A stretch of DNA of 64,000 bases from Pseudomonas caricapapayae (GCF_001400735.1 NZ_LJPW01000156.1:62001-126000); one strand, 5' to 3'. Positions 35,685 through 44,667 are shown, numbered from the stretch's first letter. Notes: a model not told the origin generated them from the sequence alone. Translations and numbers: made by a program.

Positions 35685-36554
35685 TCAGAGCAAGCCCAAC
35701 TGTTCCACTTGAGGTCCGCGATCCAGTTCGGACAACGCAGGCAGGCCGGGCAATCGCGCCATCAGTTGCCGGTGAAAACGCATGGCTTGCTCGGCAGCCC
35801 TTACGTTGTCAGGGGTGTGCAGGAAGACATAAGGCGTGCGTCCTTCTTCGATCCACACGGCGACTTTTTCTACCCACTGCACCAGAAACCGGTCGTTGGC
35901 CTCCAGGTCCGGACCGCCGATGAAGCGGACCTGGGGAAACAGCGTCAACGCTGCCGGACGAGGCGGCACCTTGGGCTTTTTCGATTGGGCGTGCAGCACA
36001 GCGGGATCGCTCGACACACAGCTGAACAATGCCCGCGAGTCGAGACAGATGCGCTCGACACCTCGATCCAGCAACACACGATTGAGCATGCGCTCTTCGT
36101 CGCCCTTCATGAAAAACGCCATATGGCGTACTTCCACTGCCAAGGGCACGGTGAGCTCATCGAGAAACCCGATCAGCTCGGCGAGACGCTGGGGTGTGAA
36201 GCTGGCTGGGAGTTGAAGCCAGAATGGCGCGATCCGGCTGCCCAGCGGTTTGAGCAGGCGGATGAATTCCTCGGCTGCACCTACCTGCTGACGGAGGTCA
36301 CCGCCATGACTGATGTCCTGATGAAACTTAGCGGTGAAACGAAAATCTTCAGGCATTATTTCTGCCCAGCGCTGCACAGTCGTGGCGGCAGGACGAGCAT
36401 AGAACGTGGTGTTGCCTTCAACAGCGTTGAAGACCTGGGTATAAAGACTCAGAAAGTCGTTGGGGCGGGCATCTTCGGGGTACAACGACTGTCGCCAGGC
36501 GTTTTCACTCCATGACGGGCAACCGAGGTAGTACGGCAGGTCAGACCCAATCAA
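35685..36554 (-). CDS. DUF72 family protein
   Basis: 289-residue cytosolic protein of the YecE/DUF72 family: YYLGCPSWSENAWRQSLYP at the start, FNAVEGNTTFYARP, FRFTAKFHQDISH, AVEVRHMAFF and the C-terminal VFLHTPDNVRAAEQAM. The fold is a TIM-type barrel by family knowledge; the reaction is unknown. Its ATG overlaps the stop of the upstream 103-residue gene by four bases, so the two are translated together. Confidence 0.93.
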   Translation of the reverse strand: MIGSDLPYYLGCPSWSENAWRQSLYPEDARPNDFLSLYTQVFNAVEGNTTFYARPAATTVQRWAEIMPEDFRFTAKFHQDISHGGDLRQQVGAAEEFIRLLKPLGSRIAPFWLQLPASFTPQRLAELIGFLDELTVPLAVEVRHMAFFMKGDEERMLNRVLLDRGVERICLDSRALFSCVSSDPAVLHAQSKKPKVPPRPAALTLFPQVRFIGGPDLEANDRFLVQWVEKVAVWIEEGRTPYVFLHTPDNVRAAEQAMRFHRQLMARLPGLPALSELDRGPQVEQLGLL

Positions 36555-36862
36555 ACGTGAAGATCGAGTCCCGATACTTCAAGGTCCCAATCTACAAAGC
36601 TGGCAGTGGTCAGGTAGCTGGCCAGTGCGTGGGCGACACGCGAACTCATAGAGCGCGGGAAAATGATGTCTTGCGGACGCGCAGGAACGTTGGCAGTGCT
36701 GCCAATCGGTGAATCACCCGCTTCGCGGCGAGCCTGAGCCGCAGGAGCCGGTAACTCGGCGTCAACTGTGACTTCTTCGAAAGAACCTTCTACGGTCGAA
36801 GGCGTTTTCTGCGGCTTTCGCTTGATCGGGTAAGAACGTGATGATGTTCCGTCTATGCGCAT
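36551..36862 (-). CDS. Small hypothetical protein coupled to the DUF72 gene
   Basis: 103-residue protein MRIDGTSSRSYPIKRKPQKTP with a Pro/Ala-rich, probably disordered first half and a folded-looking end (SMSSRVAHALASYLTTASFVDWDLEVSGLDLHV). No signal peptide. The four-base ATGA overlap with the DUF72 gene supports it being real. It has no recognised family. An AT-rich upstream region with three GCAAATTG copies may hold its promoter. Confidence 0.75.
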   Translation of the reverse strand: MRIDGTSSRSYPIKRKPQKTPSTVEGSFEEVTVDAELPAPAAQARREAGDSPIGSTANVPARPQDIIFPRSMSSRVAHALASYLTTASFVDWDLEVSGLDLHV

Positions 36863-36916
36863 CGATTATGTACTCGGCGTCGATAGTGGCAATTTAGCGT
36901 TACTGCCTTGTAGTTC

Positions 36917-37015
36917 GCAAATTGCTTAACGATAACTAGACCACATATATTGCAAATTGTTTTCGCCAAATGAGATTAAAGACCATTCAGACGATAAACG
37001 GTAGATGGCAAATTG
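36917..37015. repeat. Three GCAAATTG octamers in an AT-rich intergenic patch
   Basis: Direct copies at 36917-36924, 36952-36959 and 37008-37015, in the 234-base gap between tsaB and the 103-residue gene. The gap is far more AT-rich than its surroundings. Spacings of 35 and 56 bases are not whole helical repeats of one another. Possible regulator sites; equally could be AT-rich drift. Confidence 0.4.
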
Positions 37016-37096
37016 ATATTTTACTGTCATCTACTGAACTATGATTGCCTCGATAACCCTGACACCCAGCCGTTCTTCCGTGCCTGAAGCCCGGAT

Positions 37097-37771
37097 TTAA
37101 CGCGCTTTGGGTGTGGCGACCTTGTCTCGCAGGTAGACTGGCAGCGCATCGTCTGCCGGCAAGGTTTCGCCGCGGTTCCAGGCAAAGGTCGCCAGCGTCA
37201 GCAAATCCTGCGCATGTGGCAGCATGCCTGCATCATGCCCTGCCAGACTGACCGGAATACGCTCGGCATAGCCCCACCCCGTACCGGCACCAAACCATTG
37301 CCCGCTGGCTTGCACGGGCAATGTTGCCAGTTCCGGAGCCATGACCGCTTCGTTGCCTGACAGACGCATCTCCCCTGCTGTCTCGCGGTAGCAGCCCCAG
37401 TACACCTCATCCATGCGTGCATCAATCGCCGACGCCACCTGGGAAACACCCTGTTCGCGATACGCGCGCTGCGCCAATACGGCAAGGTTGGAGACGGGCA
37501 ATACCGGCCGATCGAGCGCAAAAGCCAGGCCTTGCACGACGCCGATGGCGATACGCACGCCGGTGAACGCACCAGGACCGCGTCCGAAGGCGATGGCATC
37601 CAGTGCCGACATCGCAATGCCCGCCTCGGCCAGCAGATCCTTGATCATGGGCAACAGTCGCTGAGCGTGCAGACGCGGGATCACCTCGTAGTGGCTCAGC
37701 ACTTTGCCGTCATGCAGCAAAGCAACCGAGCAGGCTTCAGTGGCGGTGTCCAGGGCCAGCAAGGTGGTCAT
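37097..37771 (-). CDS. tsaB: tRNA threonylcarbamoyladenosine biosynthesis protein TsaB
   Basis: Non-catalytic ASKHA-fold partner of TsaD in the t6A37 tRNA-modification complex. The 224 residues from ATG 37771 begin MTTLLALDTATEACSVALLHDG and include FGRGPGAFTGVRIAIGVVQGLA. The longer open frame starts inside the adk terminator region and lacks a family N terminus. It lies downstream of adk and ppc on the same strand, the normal Pseudomonas order. Confidence 0.96.
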   Translation of the reverse strand: MTTLLALDTATEACSVALLHDGKVLSHYEVIPRLHAQRLLPMIKDLLAEAGIAMSALDAIAFGRGPGAFTGVRIAIGVVQGLAFALDRPVLPVSNLAVLAQRAYREQGVSQVASAIDARMDEVYWGCYRETAGEMRLSGNEAVMAPELATLPVQASGQWFGAGTGWGYAERIPVSLAGHDAGMLPHAQDLLTLATFAWNRGETLPADDALPVYLRDKVATPKAR

Positions 37772-37820
37772 CGGTGTTTCCGTCTTGGTTAAAGTCAAAA
37801 AGTGCAGCAGTATAAATGAC

Positions 37821-37844
37821 AAATGGCCCGCAAGCGGGCCATTT
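37821..37844 (-). terminator. Intrinsic terminator after adk
   Basis: Stem AAATGGCCCGC/GCGGGCCATTT, followed on the minus strand by GTCATTTATAC. It lies 20 bases after the adk stop and 50 bases before the tsaB start. Confidence 0.7.
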
Positions 37845-37863
37845 ATTGATCAGCCTGCATGCC

Positions 37864-38511
37864 TCAGCTCAAGGCTTGCAGTACTTTTGCCGTGATGTCT
37901 TCAACCGAGCCGACGCCCGGAATATGGCTGCACTTGGGCTTGCCATTCTTCGCTTCAAGCTTGCTGTAGAACTCGACCAGCGGCTTGGTCTGGGCGTGGT
38001 ACACCGACAGGCGATGGCGCACGGTCTCTTCGACATCGTCCTTGCGCTGCAGCAGCGGTTCGCCAGTCACATCATCAATACCTTCGACCTTCGGCGGATT
38101 GAAGATGGTGTGGTAGATACGCCCGGAACCTTCGTGAACCCGGCGGCCGGACATGCGCTTGACGATTTCTTCGTCATCAACGGCGATTTCCAGCACATGG
38201 TCGATTTCCAGACCGGCTTTCAACAAGGCTTCGGCCTGTGGAATGGTGCGCGGGAAGCCATCGAACAGCACGCCGTTCGCGCAGTCCGGCTCGGCCAGGC
38301 GGTCCTTGATCAGGCCGATGATCAGGTCATCGGAAACCAGACCGCCTGCATCCATGACGCTTTTGGCTTTCAGACCCAGTTCAGTACCAGCCTTGACCGC
38401 AGCGCGCAGCATGTCGCCTGTCGAAACCTGCGGGATGCCGAACTTTTCAGTGATGAATTTTGCCTGAGTACCTTTACCGGCCCCGGGAGCTCCCAGCAGA
38501 ATCACGCGCAT
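37864..38511 (-). CDS. adk: Adenylate kinase
   Basis: Interconverts ATP, ADP and AMP. The 215-residue long-form enzyme starts MRVILLGAPGAGKGTQ (P-loop at 7-16), with FDGFPRT and the LID domain GRRVHEGSGRIYHTIFNPPK, which lacks zinc cysteines as usual in gamma-proteobacteria. The ATG at 38511 follows GAGGAG seven bases upstream; upstream in-frame ATGs would be too close to it. A 282-base region separates it from ppc and should carry its promoter. Confidence 0.98.
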   Translation of the reverse strand: MRVILLGAPGAGKGTQAKFITEKFGIPQVSTGDMLRAAVKAGTELGLKAKSVMDAGGLVSDDLIIGLIKDRLAEPDCANGVLFDGFPRTIPQAEALLKAGLEIDHVLEIAVDDEEIVKRMSGRRVHEGSGRIYHTIFNPPKVEGIDDVTGEPLLQRKDDVEETVRHRLSVYHAQTKPLVEFYSKLEAKNGKPKCSHIPGVGSVEDITAKVLQALS

Positions 38512-38793
38512 CGTCATGCTCCTCAAATTTTTTATAGTGAAATCATCGGATTCGCCTCGGGGGCCAATCTAAAAAATGAATCAGGCCAACAGGCCGAAAG
38601 GCTGATCAAGATACACAGCAGACCGAGGCCGCACAAGCCGCCGAAAGTCGCAGTCAGCGCAGGCTCACCGGCTTGCGCGCCTTGATTATCGAGTGATGTG
38701 ACCTGTATCAACGTTCAAGCCAGACCGGCACACACGTCTCGCCCCTGCCGCCGCCGAGCCGAAATGGCGCAGCGACGACATTGCCCGGATCGA
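38512..38793. other. Gene-free gap upstream of adk
   Basis: 282 bases between the ppc stop and the adk start. It contains the adk Shine-Dalgarno and must hold an adk promoter or ppc read-through. I see no clear -10/-35 pair, terminator or conserved ORF in it. Confidence 0.5.
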
Positions 38794-41430
38794 TCAGCCG
38801 GTGTTGCGCAGACCAGCAGCGATCCCCGCCACAGACACCAGCAGCGCCAGTTCCAGAGGACTGTCCAGACTGGCCTCGCGGCTGCGTGAGCGGGACAGCA
38901 GCTCCGCCTGGAGCAAATGCAACGGGTCGAGATACGTGTTGCGCAGGCTGATGAATTCCAGCGTTTCAGGGCTGTGAGCCAGCAGTTGCGTCTGCCCGGT
39001 AAGCCCCAGAACCACATTGCACGCCTGCGACAATAGGTCGCGTAAATGTGCGCCTAAATGTTGCAGCTCAGCGCTGACCAGACGTTCGTCGTAAAGCCGG
39101 GCAATATCGGCATCGGCTTTGGCCAGAACCATTTCCAGCATGTCGATGCGGGTTCTGAAAAACGGCCACTGCTCGCGCATCTGGCCCAGCACCTGACCTT
39201 CCCCACGTTCCAGGGCCTTGCTCAATGCAGCCTCCCAGCCCAGCCAGGCGGGCAGCATCAAGCGCGTCTGTGTCCAGGCGAAAATCCATGGGATAGCGCG
39301 AAGGCTTTCTACCCCACCCTCGCGGCGCTTGGCGGGGCGACTGCCGAGCGGCAGACGGCCCAGCTCCTGCTCGGGCGTCGCCTGACGGAAATACTCGACG
39401 AATTCAGGGTTCTCGCGCACCACCGCACGGTAGGCACTGACTCCGTCGCTCGCCATCTGGTCCATCATCGACCGCCATGCCGGTTGCGGAGGCGGCGGTG
39501 GCAACAGCGTGGCTTCCAGCACTGCTGCCAGATAAAGATTGAGGTTCTGTTCGGCGATGTCCGGCAGACCGAATTTGAAACGAATCATTTCACCTTGCTC
39601 GGTGGTCCGGAAGCGCCCGGCCACAGAGCCCGGCGGTTGCGACAGAATCGCCGCATGCGCGGGGCCGCCGCCACGACCGACCGTACCGCCACGACCGTGA
39701 AACAGCAGCAGTTCGACCTGCTGCTCGCGACAGATTTCCACAAGTCGCTCCTGCGCCCGGTACTGCGCCCAGGCTGCCGCCGTAGTGCCTGCGTCCTTCG
39801 CTGAATCGGAATAGCCGATCATGACTTCCTGCGGGCCGTGAAGACGAGAGCGATAACCCGGCAAACCGAGCAACGTCTCGATCACCGGCCCGGCGTTATC
39901 CAGGTCGGCCAGGGTCTCGAACAGCGGCACCACACGCATAGGCCGTTGCAGCCCGGACTCTTTGAGCAGCAACTGCACGGCCAGCACGTCGGATGCGGAA
40001 CCTGCCATCGAGATCACATAAGAGCCCAACGAAGCTGCCGGGGCTGCTGCCACCTCTCTGCAGGTTGCCAGGACTTCAGCCGTATCGGCCGCCGGTTTGA
40101 AGTAGGACGGCAGCAACGGTCTGCGGTTATTCAGTTCGCGCAACAGGAAGTCGATACGGGTCTGCTCATCCCATTCCTCGTAGCGCCCCAGCCCAAGGTA
40201 ATCGGTGATCTCGGTCATCGCCGCACAGTGGCGACTGGAATCCTGACGGACGTCCAGTCGTACCAGAAACAGACCGAACGTGACGGCGCGGCGCAGGCAG
40301 TCCAGAAGCGGCCCGTCGGCGATCACGCCCATGCCGCATTCGTGCAGCGACTGGAAGCACAACAGCAGCGGGTCCAGCAGCTCGCGATTGTCTCGCAGCA
40401 CCGCTTCGGGCGCGGGCAAGGTCTCGCTCAGTGAAGCATTGGCCCAGTTACGCGTGGCACGCAGGCGCTCGCGCAGACGCTTGAGCTCCGCCCGGTAAGG
40501 CTCGGCACTGTCGCCGACGCTGGCCCGCAAGGCCGCACTGGCCTGTTGCATCGACAGTTCTGCGGCCAGATTGTCCACGTCACGCAAATACAGGTCAGCC
40601 GCCATCCAGCGTGCCAGCAATAGCACTTCACGGGTAACCGCAGCCGTGACATTCGGGTTGCCGTCACGATCCCCGCCCATCCAGGAGGCAAACCGGATCG
40701 GCGCTGCTTCCAAAGGCAAATGCAGGCCGGTAGCCGCGTGCAGTGCGTGGTCAGCCTTGCGCAGATAGTTAGGAATGGCGTGCCAGAGGGAATGCTCGAT
40801 GACCGCAAAGCCCCATTTGGCTTCATCAACCGGTGTGGGCCTGATCCGCCGGATCTCTTCGGTATGCCAGGCTTCGGCGATCAGTCGCTGCAGGCGCGAG
40901 GTAATCTGTGCGCGCTCGGCGCTATTGAGGTCGCGATGATCGAGCGCGGCCAACTGCGCAGCGATCGCATCGTACTTCTGAATCAGTGTGCGACGTGCTA
41001 CTTCGGTCGGGTGCGCCGTCAATACCAGTTCGATTTCCAGCTTGCTCAACTGGCGCGCCAGGGCATCAGGCGTATGGCCTTCCGTTTTCAGGCGATCAAG
41101 CAGCTCGGGCAGCACCCGTGATTCGAAAGGCAGGGGCTGTCTATCGTCACGCCGATGCATGAGCTGATATTGCTCGGCAATATTGGCCAGGTTGAGGAAC
41201 TGATTGAAAGCGCGAGCGACAGGCAGCAGCTCGTCATCACCCAACCCGTCAACGCTTGAGCTAAGTTGCTCGGCACCCTCTGCAGAACCGCGCCTGCCAG
41301 CTTTGGCACCCTTGCGAATACGCTCGATCTTGTCGAGAAATTCAGCCCCTCGCTGATCACGAATCGTGTTACCCAACAGTTCACCCAGCAGGTGAACGTC
41401 TTCGCGCAGACGCGCATCGATATCGGCCAT
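38794..41430 (-). CDS. ppc: Phosphoenolpyruvate carboxylase
   Basis: Anaplerotic enzyme that carboxylates phosphoenolpyruvate to oxaloacetate. The 878 residues match the bacterial enzyme. The catalytic His140 lies in LVLTAHPTEVARRT, and the glycine-rich FHGRGGTVGRGGGP with active-site Arg and the C-terminal LRNTG complete the fold; the ending NTG is the conserved C terminus. The C-terminal region with LRNTYLDPLHLLQ binds allosteric effectors in the family. Confidence 0.98.
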   Translation of the reverse strand: MADIDARLREDVHLLGELLGNTIRDQRGAEFLDKIERIRKGAKAGRRGSAEGAEQLSSSVDGLGDDELLPVARAFNQFLNLANIAEQYQLMHRRDDRQPLPFESRVLPELLDRLKTEGHTPDALARQLSKLEIELVLTAHPTEVARRTLIQKYDAIAAQLAALDHRDLNSAERAQITSRLQRLIAEAWHTEEIRRIRPTPVDEAKWGFAVIEHSLWHAIPNYLRKADHALHAATGLHLPLEAAPIRFASWMGGDRDGNPNVTAAVTREVLLLARWMAADLYLRDVDNLAAELSMQQASAALRASVGDSAEPYRAELKRLRERLRATRNWANASLSETLPAPEAVLRDNRELLDPLLLCFQSLHECGMGVIADGPLLDCLRRAVTFGLFLVRLDVRQDSSRHCAAMTEITDYLGLGRYEEWDEQTRIDFLLRELNNRRPLLPSYFKPAADTAEVLATCREVAAAPAASLGSYVISMAGSASDVLAVQLLLKESGLQRPMRVVPLFETLADLDNAGPVIETLLGLPGYRSRLHGPQEVMIGYSDSAKDAGTTAAAWAQYRAQERLVEICREQQVELLLFHGRGGTVGRGGGPAHAAILSQPPGSVAGRFRTTEQGEMIRFKFGLPDIAEQNLNLYLAAVLEATLLPPPPPQPAWRSMMDQMASDGVSAYRAVVRENPEFVEYFRQATPEQELGRLPLGSRPAKRREGGVESLRAIPWIFAWTQTRLMLPAWLGWEAALSKALERGEGQVLGQMREQWPFFRTRIDMLEMVLAKADADIARLYDERLVSAELQHLGAHLRDLLSQACNVVLGLTGQTQLLAHSPETLEFISLRNTYLDPLHLLQAELLSRSRSREASLDSPLELALLVSVAGIAAGLRNTG

Positions 41431-41825
41431 CGTTCCTCTCCCGGTTTTTGTCTGGGCTCAGTTACGTACCCGCCTGGCAGCACGGGCGCACATGAATTCA
41501 AATCCGCATTGCCAACAGTGCACCAAAAGCCTGCAATTCGACAATGCTTCAGCGAAAACCTGCGCGTTGAAAGAGTCATCCATTCTGATTCGAGGGCCAT
41601 TGATATGACAGCCGACATACTGACAGTTGTCTGAAGGAGGCGAAAAATTCCTGACCGCCCGGTAGATATTTATCTGAACTATTCAAAAACCGCGCAGGTC
41701 CGAGCCATTAACCATTACAGGAAAGCCCGTAAGGCAGCAGGCGGTTGTACGACCTCATGCCCGGACTTGATGCAACAACTGTCATGGATAACCACGTTCG
41801 GAGTCAGACAATGGAGTTGATCACC
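41431..41825. promoter_or_regulatory. Divergent ppc / lipoprotein promoter region
   Basis: About 395 gene-free bases. It contains a candidate AlgU/AlgT promoter reading to the right: GAACTA at 41676-41681, a 17-base spacer, then TCCGA at 41699-41703, close to the GAACTT-N16/17-TCTGA consensus. An AT-rich stretch lies just upstream. I could not place a ppc promoter with confidence. Confidence 0.5.
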
Positions 41826-42224
41826 ATGAACACCTTAACTGCCAAAACCAAGTTCAAAGGCCTGCGCGGTCTCAAGTTGGCTGCGCTGGCGCTCGGTAGC
41901 ACCTTTATCCTCGCCGGTTGTGCAGGTAACCCGCCATCCGAGCAATATGCAGTTTCGCAATCGGCCGTTAACAGCGCCGTCAGCGCTGGCGGTACCGAGT
42001 TCGCAGCGGTGGAAATGAAGTCGGCTCAGGACAAGCTGAAAGAAGCTGATCTGGCCATGCAGGATCACAAGTACGATGAAGCTCGCCGTCTGGCTGAACA
42101 AGCCGAGTGGGACGCTCGTGTAGCAGAACGCAAATCTCAGGCCGCCAAAGCTGCCAAGGCTGTGCAGGATGCTCGTCAGGGCGTCAACGAACTCCGTGAT
42201 GAAGGCTTGCGTCAGGTGCAGTGA
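41826..42224 (+). CDS. Small DUF4398 lipoprotein (PA3691-like)
   Basis: 132-residue lipoprotein. The chosen ATG at 41826 has GGAG nine bases upstream; MNTLTAKTKFKGLRGLKLAALA... ends in the lipobox LAGC at residue 32. The mature part is an alpha-helical, Ala/Lys/Glu-rich stretch (AQDKLKEADLAMQDHKYDEARRLAEQAEWDARVAERKSQ) typical of DUF4398. It precedes the LptF-like OmpA lipoprotein by 58 bases, as in P. aeruginosa PA3691-PA3692, so the two are probably one operon, likely under AlgU/AlgT. Confidence 0.88.
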   Translation: MNTLTAKTKFKGLRGLKLAALALGSTFILAGCAGNPPSEQYAVSQSAVNSAVSAGGTEFAAVEMKSAQDKLKEADLAMQDHKYDEARRLAEQAEWDARVAERKSQAAKAAKAVQDARQGVNELRDEGLRQVQ

Positions 42225-42282
42225 ACGCCCTGAACACCTTCTGCTTTCATGAATTCGTAACTGATTAAAGGACGACCTTATT

Positions 42283-43065
42283 ATGCGTAAACAATTGATG
42301 ATCCCTGCTCTGCTGGCCATGAGTGTTGCTCTGGCAGCCTGTGCAACCAAGCCCAACCCTAATCTGGAACAGGCACGCAGCAACTTCACCGCGCTGCAGA
42401 CCAACCCGGAAGCCACCAAAGTTGCCGCCCTTGAAACCAAGGACGCCAGCGAATGGCTGGCCAAGGCAGAACAGGCTTTCCGTAACGATGATGACGTCAA
42501 GAAAGTCGATCAGCTTTCTTACCTGACCAACCAGCGCGTCGAACTGGCCAAGCAGACCATCGCTCTGCGCACGTCCGAAGCAGCGCTGCAGAACGCTTCC
42601 GCCGACCGCGCCAAGGCGCGCCTTGAAGCGCGTGACGCTCAGATCGCTGCACTGAAAAACAGCCTGAACGCCAAGCAGACCGAACGCGGTACGCTGGTGA
42701 CCTTCGGTGACGTGCTGTTCGACTACAACAAGGCCGATCTCAAGCCGACCGCCCAAGGCGACATCGGCAAGCTGGCTGCTTTCCTTCAGGAAAATCCTGA
42801 TCGCAAAGTGATCGTCGAAGGCTACACCGATAGCACCGGTTCGGCGTCCTACAATCAGTCGCTGTCTGAGCGTCGCGCCAATTCGGTTCGCATGGCACTG
42901 GTGCGCATGGGTGTAGACCCGGCTCGCGTCGTCACCATGGGCTATGGCAAGGAATATCCTGTTGCTGACAACTCCAGCAACTCGGGCCGCGCCATGAACC
43001 GTCGTGTGGAAGTCACTATCTCCAACGACAACCAGCCTGTTGCACCACGCTCTTCGATGAAATAA
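42283..43065 (+). CDS. lptF: OmpA-family outer membrane lipoprotein (LptF-like)
   Basis: 260-residue lipoprotein with signal MRKQLMIPALLAMSVALAAC (lipobox LAAC, lipidated Cys20), a helical middle (about 40-140) and a C-terminal OmpA peptidoglycan-binding domain (about 145-255): FDYNKADLKPTAQ, VEGYTDSTGSASYNQSLSERRA and NRRVEV. Length, lipobox and partner gene match P. aeruginosa LptF, an AlgU-dependent outer-membrane lipoprotein linked to oxidative-stress resistance and adhesion. Anchored at the outer membrane and probably tied to peptidoglycan. Confidence 0.9.
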   Translation: MRKQLMIPALLAMSVALAACATKPNPNLEQARSNFTALQTNPEATKVAALETKDASEWLAKAEQAFRNDDDVKKVDQLSYLTNQRVELAKQTIALRTSEAALQNASADRAKARLEARDAQIAALKNSLNAKQTERGTLVTFGDVLFDYNKADLKPTAQGDIGKLAAFLQENPDRKVIVEGYTDSTGSASYNQSLSERRANSVRMALVRMGVDPARVVTMGYGKEYPVADNSSNSGRAMNRRVEVTISNDNQPVAPRSSMK

Positions 43066-43085
43066 TCGACCGGGCTGCTGCACCG

Positions 43086-43119
43086 AAGCCCCGCCTGCGC
43101 ATACAGGCGGGGCTTTTTC
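43086..43119 (+). terminator. Intrinsic terminator after lptF
   Basis: Twelve-base stem AAGCCCCGCCTG/CAGGCGGGGCTT with a short loop, followed by TTTTC, 21 bases after the stop. Its right edge touches the 3' end of the convergent small gene, so it may end both transcripts. Confidence 0.85.
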
Positions 43120-43465
43120 ATGGGCGAAGGTTTTTAACACTGTCTTTATTGCCTGGGGTTTGCTGGCCGAGGCAACGCACGGCCTGCCTGCGGTCATCAA
43201 TCAATACGCCCGACAGGCCTTTTCGCGACGTATCGAACAGCACCAGTACGCCATCAACACACTGCGCAACCTCAACGGCCGGCGTGGCAGCGACCTTGTA
43301 ATCCTCGCCGGGCACGGTTTTGAGCAGGGTGAATTCACCGAGCAGCAGCGCATCCTCAGGTTTCGCGAAATGCAGATAGCCATAGAACCACAGACAGCCC
43401 ACCGTGCCGATGACCGCGCCAACAGCGCTAAAGATCATGCCGTTGAGATTACGGTCGCGGCTCAT
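43118..43465 (-). CDS. Small membrane protein of unknown function
   Basis: 115-residue protein MSRDRNLNGMIFSAVGAVIGTVGCLWFYGYLHF: one membrane segment at about residues 10-32, then a periplasmic-looking region with FTLLKTVPGEDYKVAA and VLVLFDTSRKGLSGVLIDDRR. No family recognised. It starts four bases inside the stop of the hydrolase gene and is probably co-translated with it. Confidence 0.78.
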   Translation of the reverse strand: MSRDRNLNGMIFSAVGAVIGTVGCLWFYGYLHFAKPEDALLLGEFTLLKTVPGEDYKVAATPAVEVAQCVDGVLVLFDTSRKGLSGVLIDDRRQAVRCLGQQTPGNKDSVKNLRP

Positions 43466-44382
43466 TGCGCGGGCGGTGTTGCAGGGGTCGGGTAGTTGGG
43501 CACTTCCGCGAGGCGGCGCAGGCCGTTGAAGTGCGTCGGGTCGTCCAGATAACGCAGCATGACCTGACGCCAGAGAGGGTCTGCGAACGTCTGCACATGC
43601 TCACCCCGAGTCAATTGCAATACCCGCGGTGGAGGCGCGGCCTTGTACAGTTCGATACCGTTGGCGAGCGGCACCAGCGTGTCGTCCATGCTGTGGAAGA
43701 TCAGCATCGGTGTGCCGGCCAGTCGTGGCAGGCCATTGACGGCGCTGTCGGCCTCCGGGATCAACCAGGACAAGGGCGTTTTCAATGGCCAGGTCAGCCA
43801 CGATTTGCTCAGCGAGTTTCGCGCGACACTGCGGTATCTGGCCGGCACGCTGTCCAGCACCAGCGCCTTGAGCCGCGAACGCTCTTGCGGGTGTTCGGAC
43901 AGGTAATGCACGGCCAGCGCCCCACCAATGCTTTGCCCCAGGACCACAAGGGGTTTGCCTTGCACCTGCGGTGCAGTGTTCAACCAGTCGAAAGCGGCCT
44001 GAACGTCCTGATAAACCGCTGGCAGGCTCGGCTCGCCCTGCGACTCGCCATAGCCACGGTAATCCAGCATCAACACCTGATAACCCTGCTCGGGCAGCCA
44101 CCAGACGCCGCCCAGATGCCACGACAGGTTGCCACCGTTGCCGTGCAGATGCAGCACCGTGCCCTTGACCGGCACCCCTTGCCTGGCAGGCAGCCACCAG
44201 CCATGCAGGCGCGTGCCATCGGCGGCGGTGAGGTTTACATCCTGATAGTGCAGACGCGCCTTGTCAGGCGTGAACGGAACACCCTGCTCGGGGTAGAACA
44301 ACATCGAACTGCAACCGGTAAGCGCGAAAAGCAGGGTGAAGAGGCCGAGCAGTTTCAAATGGAGCTTCCTTGTTGTTTTCAT
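43462..44382 (-). CDS. Alpha/beta hydrolase lipoprotein
   Basis: 306-residue putative lipoprotein hydrolase. The N terminus MKTTRKLHLKLLGLFTLLFALTGC has a lipobox. The alpha/beta-hydrolase core shows the oxyanion HLHGNGGN, the nucleophile elbow GQSIGGALA, MDDTL (acid) and GEHVQTF (His). It resembles the BAAT/YfhR-like serine hydrolases but its substrate is unknown. The ATG at 44382 is chosen; a GTG at 44388 is an alternative, with GGGAG four bases in front of it. Confidence 0.85.
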   Translation of the reverse strand: MKTTRKLHLKLLGLFTLLFALTGCSSMLFYPEQGVPFTPDKARLHYQDVNLTAADGTRLHGWWLPARQGVPVKGTVLHLHGNGGNLSWHLGGVWWLPEQGYQVLMLDYRGYGESQGEPSLPAVYQDVQAAFDWLNTAPQVQGKPLVVLGQSIGGALAVHYLSEHPQERSRLKALVLDSVPARYRSVARNSLSKSWLTWPLKTPLSWLIPEADSAVNGLPRLAGTPMLIFHSMDDTLVPLANGIELYKAAPPPRVLQLTRGEHVQTFADPLWRQVMLRYLDDPTHFNGLRRLAEVPNYPTPATPPAQ

Positions 44383-44429
44383 CGTCACATCACTCCCGTG
44401 CTAACGCTCCGCGCTGACACGAGACGCAG

Positions 44430-44636
44430 GTGTATGTCGTTCCCACGCTCCGCGTGGTAATGCATTTCGTGACGCTCTACGTCACATTGCAGACATGGTG
44501 CGCCATTCAATCCGGCCCGGGATACAGACAGCACCGACGCCCGGGACTGTTTGCGCTCGATACCGCGCAAGGCTGCAAATTTGTGACGCGGAGCGTCACA
44601 CAACGCATGCCAACGCAGAGCATTGGCACGATAGTC
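44430..44636. repeat. REPIN-like inverted repeat element
   Basis: Two arms, 44431-44485 and 44582-44636, are imperfect reverse complements of one another, and each arm contains two small palindromes (TTCCCACGCTCCGCGTGG and GTGACGCTCTACGTCAC on the left; mirrored on the right). About 95 bases lie between them. This is the doublet arrangement of Pseudomonas REP/REPIN sequences, which I recognise from P. syringae intergenic regions. It sits between the hydrolase and DUF1704 genes. No transposase is nearby. Confidence 0.75.
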
Positions 44637-44667
44637 AGTTCGACTTGTGCAGGGCGACGATCGATGC

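Noticed and set aside
43200..44470. 331-codon plus-strand open frame over the hydrolase
   Set aside because: Antisense shadow of the hydrolase gene that has a lipobox and a catalytic triad.
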